Shown here: in pieces, positions 34,544-38,677 of the stretch | Numbering within the stretch: position 1 is the stretch's first letter | How the letters are laid out: each line of letters begins with the position of its first letter | Origin: an uncultured Bacteroidales bacterium | GTDB taxonomy: Bacteria; Bacteroidota; Bacteroidia; Bacteroidales; WCHB1-69 | Direction of reading: 5' to 3' | Assembly (NCBI GenBank): GCA_937949745.1 | Contig: CALECM010000122.1 | Span: 1-38,677, forward strand | Length of the DNA stretch: 38,677 nt | Notes under the pieces: model-generated | Told to the model about the DNA's origin: nothing | The model's input: only the letters and a program-made list of their open reading frames with translations | Database searches by the model: none | Program-made: the position numbers and the translations under genes

Positions 34544-35764
34544 ATGAACTTTTTAAATCTATTCAAAATAGCCTATAAGGCGCTGCTCAGGAATAAAACC
34601 CGCGCGTTGCTGACCATGTTGGGAGTTATAATCGGGATATCTTCCGTAATCGCGATGGTCAGTCTTGGCCAGAGTTCTTCCGCAAGTATCAACAATCAGA
34701 TATCATCGATGGGGACCAATTTGATTATGGTAATGCGCGCCACGCAAAGACAGGGAGGTGTCAATGTCGGTTCCGCCAACGTACAGTCATTAAAAGAATC
34801 TGATGTTACGGCCATTATGGAGAAATCCCAGTATATAAGCATGGTAACTCCTTTAGTGAATTCATCGGGACAATTGGTCAACGGATCCAATAACTGGCCC
34901 GGTACTATCCAGGGAGGTAACGAACAATATCTGGATATCAGGAAGTATGAAGTAGAATCGGGAAGTAATTTTACGGAAGAAGATGTGCGGGATGCAGCCA
35001 AAGTGTGCCTTATCGGGCAAACGGTCATTGAAAATCTTTTCCCTGACGGGGAAGATCCGATCGGAAAGAATATCCGTTTCGGCAGAATACCGTTTAAAGT
35101 TATCGGAATCCTTAAGAGTAAAGGACAAAATCAAATGGGACAAGACCAGGATGATGTCATTATCGCACCTTATACGACAGTCCAGAAAAGAATCCTGGCC
35201 ATCGACTATATCCATATGATCAACGCTTCCGCGGCGTCTGAGGAAGTAGCTTCCCTGGCTACCCAGGAAATTGAAGATATCCTGCGTACCCAACACAGGA
35301 TACAGCCGGGCGAAGAAGATGATTTCAGGGTAAGGACACAACAGGAAATGCTTGATATGATGAGCTCGATTAGCGGCTTCCTTACGGTCCTTTTGGCTGC
35401 CATTGCCTCCATTTCACTTGTGGTAGGTGGTATCGGAATCATGAATATTATGTACGTGACGGTTACGGAAAGAACTAAAGAAATCGGTTTACGTATGTCT
35501 ATCGGCGCGAAGAACCGGGATATCCTGCTGCAATTCCTTTTGGAAAGTACGATTTTGAGTCTGGTAGGAGGAGTTATCGGGATTATTTTCGGACTTGCAC
35601 TTTCTTATGTAGCTTCGACGTTATTAAACTGGCCGGTGATGATCAGTACGACAGCCATCCTGATCTCTTTTCTGGTGTGTACGGTCATTGGAGTATTTTT
35701 TGGCTGGTATCCCGCCAAAAAAGCGGCATCTTTGGATCCGATCAATGCACTCCGGTACGAATAG
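34544..35764 (+). CDS. ABC transporter permease (MacB-type, FtsX fold)
   Basis: 406 residues. First membrane helix near residue 20-45 (ALLTMLGVIIGISSVIAMVSLG), then a large periplasmic domain with MacB core pattern (SMGTNLIMVMRATQR; VIENLFPDGEDPIGKNIRFG). The C-terminal three-helix FtsX block follows (LTVLLAAIASISLVVGGIGI with MNIMYVTVTERTKEIG). The end AKKAASLDPINALRYE is the usual MacB C-terminus. Substrate of the pump unknown; MacB-type pumps export peptides, macrolides or lipoprotein-like molecules. Followed after about 30 bp by the sensor kinase. Confidence 0.95.
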   Translation: MNFLNLFKIAYKALLRNKTRALLTMLGVIIGISSVIAMVSLGQSSSASINNQISSMGTNLIMVMRATQRQGGVNVGSANVQSLKESDVTAIMEKSQYISMVTPLVNSSGQLVNGSNNWPGTIQGGNEQYLDIRKYEVESGSNFTEEDVRDAAKVCLIGQTVIENLFPDGEDPIGKNIRFGRIPFKVIGILKSKGQNQMGQDQDDVIIAPYTTVQKRILAIDYIHMINASAASEEVASLATQEIEDILRTQHRIQPGEEDDFRVRTQQEMLDMMSSISGFLTVLLAAIASISLVVGGIGIMNIMYVTVTERTKEIGLRMSIGAKNRDILLQFLLESTILSLVGGVIGIIFGLALSYVASTLLNWPVMISTTAILISFLVCTVIGVFFGWYPAKKAASLDPINALRYE

Positions 35765-35795
35765 TTTTCCTTAGTTAATAAAGGTGAAATACAAA

Positions 35796-36839
35796 ATGCA
35801 TAAAAACGCTCTTAATTACCGTACGGCCCTGATCCTGTCGCTTTCGATCAGTTTATTGATAAACCTGCTGTTCCTGATCATGTTTTTCTACGGAAGGGAT
35901 GCCGTAATGCCTCCACCGGACGTCGTACGCGAACCTCACGAAATCGATTTTTACCGTATACTTGCAAACTTCATCTCCATTTTCATACTGCTCTTCGTTC
36001 TATACATGCTTAATTTTACGCTACTTAAGTTGGATATCCCTTTTAAATCCAAGTATGTGATCATTGTGTTGGCCATGCTTTCGGCTACTTTACTTCTGAG
36101 TTTACTCCATTCCGTTATTATAATCAATATTTTTGATTTCCCGTTTTTCCCCGAAAGGTTCATCCGGGGTGGTCTTATCCGGGATACCTTACTCGCATTA
36201 CTCGTTCTATTCTCTTCCCAGATCATTTTCCTGAATGAAAAGAAAAAGCAAATGGCTATCGAAAATGAAACATTACTTGCGGAAAATGTGCGAACCCGTT
36301 ACCAGGCCCTCAAGAACCAGATCGATCCCCATTTCCTTTTTAATTCGCTCAATACCCTTAATGCCCTGATCAAGGTGGATCCGGATAAAGCCCAGGCCTA
36401 TATACAGGAATTTTCCCTGATCTTCCGGTACACTTTGCAAAATAAAGATATACTTAGTTTAGAGGAGGAATTGAAATTTACACAGGCTTATTGTCATCTG
36501 ATGCAAATACGATACGGGGAAAACCTTATGTTCGAATTTTCTATTGATGAGCGATATTTACCTTATTGTATCGTCCCTCTGAGTATTCAGACATTGGTGG
36601 AGAATGCCATAAAACATAATGTGGTCAGTAATAAATTTCCTTTAAAGATCACCATTTCAACGGAACCGGGGGCTTCGGTAAAAGTGTCCAACAGGATCCG
36701 GAAAAAAGAAGAAGAACAGGGAGAACGTATCGGACTTCATAATTTGGCCGAGCGTTACCGGCTGAAATTTCAAAAAGAAATTACCATTCACAATACCGAT
36801 GATATTTTTGAAGTTATATTACCTTTAATCGAGCCATGA
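35796..36839 (+). CDS. LytS-family sensor histidine kinase
   Basis: 347 residues from the ATG at 35796; a GTG four codons earlier (35784) also opens the frame, but the AAAGG at 35780-35784 fits the ATG better. Four membrane helices occupy the first about 145 residues. A coiled linker and the His-kinase domain follow: NQIDPHFLFNSLNTL, with the phospho-acceptor His near 180, and the ATP-binding N-box LVENAIKHN. No periplasmic sensor domain of note, so it probably senses the membrane or works with the pump. Its stop overlaps the response regulator start (ATGA). Confidence 0.93.
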   Translation: MHKNALNYRTALILSLSISLLINLLFLIMFFYGRDAVMPPPDVVREPHEIDFYRILANFISIFILLFVLYMLNFTLLKLDIPFKSKYVIIVLAMLSATLLLSLLHSVIIINIFDFPFFPERFIRGGLIRDTLLALLVLFSSQIIFLNEKKKQMAIENETLLAENVRTRYQALKNQIDPHFLFNSLNTLNALIKVDPDKAQAYIQEFSLIFRYTLQNKDILSLEEELKFTQAYCHLMQIRYGENLMFEFSIDERYLPYCIVPLSIQTLVENAIKHNVVSNKFPLKITISTEPGASVKVSNRIRKKEEEQGERIGLHNLAERYRLKFQKEITIHNTDDIFEVILPLIEP

Positions 36840-37600
36840 AAGCAGTAATTATTGAAGATGAAATATTGGCGTCCCAGACATTGCAGGACCTGATCCGGGA
36901 AGTTAATCCGGATATTTTCATCACGACGGTCTTACAGTCTATTGAAGAAAGTGTCGAATGGTTCCGGAACAATGAACCTCCGGATCTGCTTTTTCTCGAT
37001 ATCCACCTTGCCGACGGTTCCTCTTTCTCCATTTTCAACCAGGTCCGGATAAACTGTCCCGTTGTTTTCACTACCGCCTATGATGAATATGCTTTAAAAG
37101 CTTTCGAAGTGAATAGTATCGATTACCTTCTTAAACCTATTAATAAAAAGGAATTGCAAAGGGCGCTCGATAAATATTCCAATATGGTGAGTAACCGTTT
37201 TTATACTCCGGATTCACTCCAACAACTTCTTGCAAGTATGAAATCCGGGAAACCCGCTTACAAAACCTATTTTTTGGTTCCCGAAAGAGATAAACTCATC
37301 CCTTTGTCAGTGAAGGATATAGCATATATTTATATTGACAATAAACTCGTTAAGGCTGTTACTTTTCATAATAAAATCAATTATCTGGAACAAACCCTCG
37401 ATACCCTGATGGAAAATCTCGATCCCACGCTTTTTTTCAGGGCTAACAGGCAATTCATCATATCCCACGCCGCTGTAAAAGATATTTCTCTGTGGTTCGG
37501 GAGTAAATTATCGGTTAACCTCACGGTTCCGACACCGGAGAGGATTCTGGTGAGTAAAGCCAGGGTAAGAGAATTTAAACAATGGTTTTCTTCCCGTTAA
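36836..37600 (+). CDS. LytTR-family response regulator
   Basis: 254 residues. Receiver domain 1-120 with acidic pair Glu7/Asp8, phospho-acceptor Asp55 (LLFLDIHLAD), Thr80-region FTTAYD and Lys100 (YLLKPI). The LytTR DNA-binding domain is about 145-250 (IAYIYIDNKLVKAVTF; FFRANRQFIISHAAV). It overlaps the kinase gene by 4 bp and forms the last gene of the exporter operon, so it probably regulates this operon and perhaps the NlpE-type gene downstream. Confidence 0.93.
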   Translation: MKAVIIEDEILASQTLQDLIREVNPDIFITTVLQSIEESVEWFRNNEPPDLLFLDIHLADGSSFSIFNQVRINCPVVFTTAYDEYALKAFEVNSIDYLLKPINKKELQRALDKYSNMVSNRFYTPDSLQQLLASMKSGKPAYKTYFLVPERDKLIPLSVKDIAYIYIDNKLVKAVTFHNKINYLEQTLDTLMENLDPTLFFRANRQFIISHAAVKDISLWFGSKLSVNLTVPTPERILVSKARVREFKQWFSSR

Positions 37601-37635
37601 ATATTATTTGTGGAATATTCATCATTTTTATGTTA

Positions 37636-37643
37636 TATTTTTG
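37636..37643 (+). promoter_or_regulatory. -7 box for the NlpE-type gene
   Basis: TATTTTTG, an exact TAnnTTTG match, 145 bp upstream of the start codon. A TTTG at 37607-37610 is 25 bp away, slightly too far. Long leader if used. Confidence 0.4.
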
Positions 37644-37788
37644 GGAATATGCCTGGAAATTATGAATTTGAACAACTGGATAGCCGGCAATGTTATTAGA
37701 AAATATGGATTATTTACCCTATATAGACCATAATGGATTATAGGACAAAAATTGCATTAAGCATCATAATAATTAAAACTGTAATGAA

Positions 37789-38181
37789 ATGAAAAAAAAT
37801 GTATTGTTTTTAATGGTTATTGCCGGACTTTTTATGGCATCCTGTAACCAAAACAAATCGAAAACACCGGAACAACTGAAAAACGAGGTGGTCGGGATCT
37901 ACCATGGAACTCTTCCATGTGCAGACTGCAGCGGTATTCAGCAAACCCTTACCTTGAATAATGACGATTCGTATGTGATGGAACGTGTTTATCTGGGAAA
38001 AGGGGACGGTACGCCATATACGGACAGGGGAACATACAGGATCGAAAACGAAAGAGTAATCCTTTCCGGAATTACGGATGCCCCTTCTGATTACAAAATC
38101 CATGAAGGTTCATTGGAACAGATGGATATGAGTGGTAATAAAGTAGACAGCGATTTCGACTACAGGTTATATAAAAGATAA
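37789..38181 (+). CDS. NlpE-type copper-resistance/envelope-stress lipoprotein
   Basis: 130 residues. Lipoprotein signal with lipobox MAS-C (Cys19). The mature part is a single NlpE N-terminal beta-barrel: GIYHGTLPCADCSGIQQTLTL with the CxxC motif, then YRIENERVILSG. E. coli NlpE is longer (about 236 residues) with a second OB-fold domain that this protein lacks. NlpE senses surface adhesion or copper and activates Cpx; which role applies here is unknown, and Bacteroidota lack a clear CpxA. It follows the LytTR regulator by 188 bp with its own -7 box. Confidence 0.88.
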   Translation: MKKNVLFLMVIAGLFMASCNQNKSKTPEQLKNEVVGIYHGTLPCADCSGIQQTLTLNNDDSYVMERVYLGKGDGTPYTDRGTYRIENERVILSGITDAPSDYKIHEGSLEQMDMSGNKVDSDFDYRLYKR

Positions 38182-38197
38182 TTATTAAATTTTGACC

Positions 38198-38214
38198 CGG
38201 AATACTTTATTCCG
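38198..38214 (+). terminator. Short hairpin after the NlpE-type gene
   Basis: CGGAATA/TATTCCG, 7 bp with a 3-nt loop, 17 bp after the stop codon; a T-rich stretch starts about 13 nt later, so this is a weak candidate. Confidence 0.45.
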
Positions 38215-38230
38215 CCAAATAATGGCTTTT

Positions 38231-38283
38231 TGTCTTTCTGAGCTAAGTGAAGATATAGATCGTTAACTCTGCTCAGGATGACA
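38231..38283. repeat. Small palindromic repeat element
   Basis: 53 bp from TGTCTTTCTGAG to CTCAGGATGACA; ends are imperfect inverted repeats of each other, and of the same family as the array that follows. No ORF. Confidence 0.7.
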
Positions 38284-38660
38284 TTTTATATTTAGCGAAT
38301 TGTCATTCTGAGAGTAGCGAAGATTTATTAACCAGGATTGTATTCTACTTTCTTTGGGAAGCAAGGAACTAAAGAATAGAAGTAATAAATTTCAGATTAA
38401 GAGACTTCTAATTGACCGCAAATAAACAATTGTCAATACTCTATAGATCCTTCACTTCGTTCAGGATGACATTACATTTACCGAATAGTCATTCATAGAT
38501 GCAGCGAAGAATCTATTAACCAGGATTGTATTCTACTTTCTTTGGGAAGCAAAGGAAGTAAAGAATAGAAGCAATAAACTTCAGATTAAGAGACTTCTAA
38601 TCGACCGCGAATAAACAATTGTCAATACTCTATAGATACTTCACTCCGTTCAGGATGACA
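38284..38660. repeat. Two tandem ~188-bp repeats with inverted-repeat ends (MITE-like)
   Basis: Copies 38284-38471 and 38472-38660 are nearly identical over their length (both contain AACCAGGATTGTATTCTACT and AATAAACAATTGTCAATACT). Within each, the left part TGTCATTCTGAGAGTAGCGA (38301) and the right end TTCAGGATGACA are imperfect inverted repeats of about 25 bp. Each has an internal hairpin around ACTTTCTTTG/CAAAGGAAGT. No ORF and no transposase. The whole 38182-38677 gap contains only these repeats and the weak terminator. Confidence 0.85.
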
Positions 38661-38677
38661 AAAATATTCTACCGTAT

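Noticed and set aside
38284..38660. CRISPR array
   Set aside because: Only two long copies, repeats of about 188 bp with no spacers of uniform size, and no cas genes.

Overview
The window comes from a Bacteroidota chromosome, most likely order Bacteroidales. A very large secreted protein ends in a type IX secretion sorting domain. Several genes are preceded by the Bacteroidota -7 box TAnnTTTG. There is an ornithine aminotransferase, an Rnf-type RnfB/RnfC pair, a LytS/LytTR two-component pair, and many lipoproteins and envelope proteins. No tRNA, rRNA, phage, transposase or CRISPR locus was seen.

Layout. At 1-2662 (minus strand) a tight operon runs TPR protein, DedA-type membrane protein, aroE; aroE is cut by the left edge. 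A secreted CAP-domain protein follows at 2924-3598. Next is a three-copy tandem repeat of about 78 bp (3709-3939). The minus-strand run from 9621 down to 3956 is the most unusual part: rnfB, rnfC, gatE, gatD. GatDE is the archaeal-type Glu-tRNA(Gln) amidotransferase, and here it follows rnfC where Bacteroidales normally carry rnfDGEA.

10040-17121 looks like a stress and envelope-maintenance region. It holds a small basic protein, an FAD oxidoreductase and a YghA-like dehydrogenase in one operon closed by a perfect 17-bp terminator stem. It also holds a manganese catalase with a structured 3' region, an alpha/beta hydrolase, and two DUF937-like proteins, one fused to a membrane anchor and an OmpA domain. 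17171-24887 carries a lipoprotein prolyl oligopeptidase co-oriented with a CPBP protease that has a long C-terminal extension, a DUF2007-type protein, a two-CDGSH iron-sulfur protein, ornithine aminotransferase, and an RsmI-like methyltransferase next to a second CPBP protease.

A 1942-residue type IX-secreted surface protein fills 25013-30841. 31256-37600 is one operon for a MacAB-TolC-like exporter (outer-membrane factor, adaptor, ATPase, permease) ending with its own probable LytS/LytTR regulators. A small NlpE-type lipoprotein follows. The right end (38231-38660) is a repeat array with palindromic ends related to those of the left-hand repeat, so the same dispersed repeat family occurs at both ends of the window.
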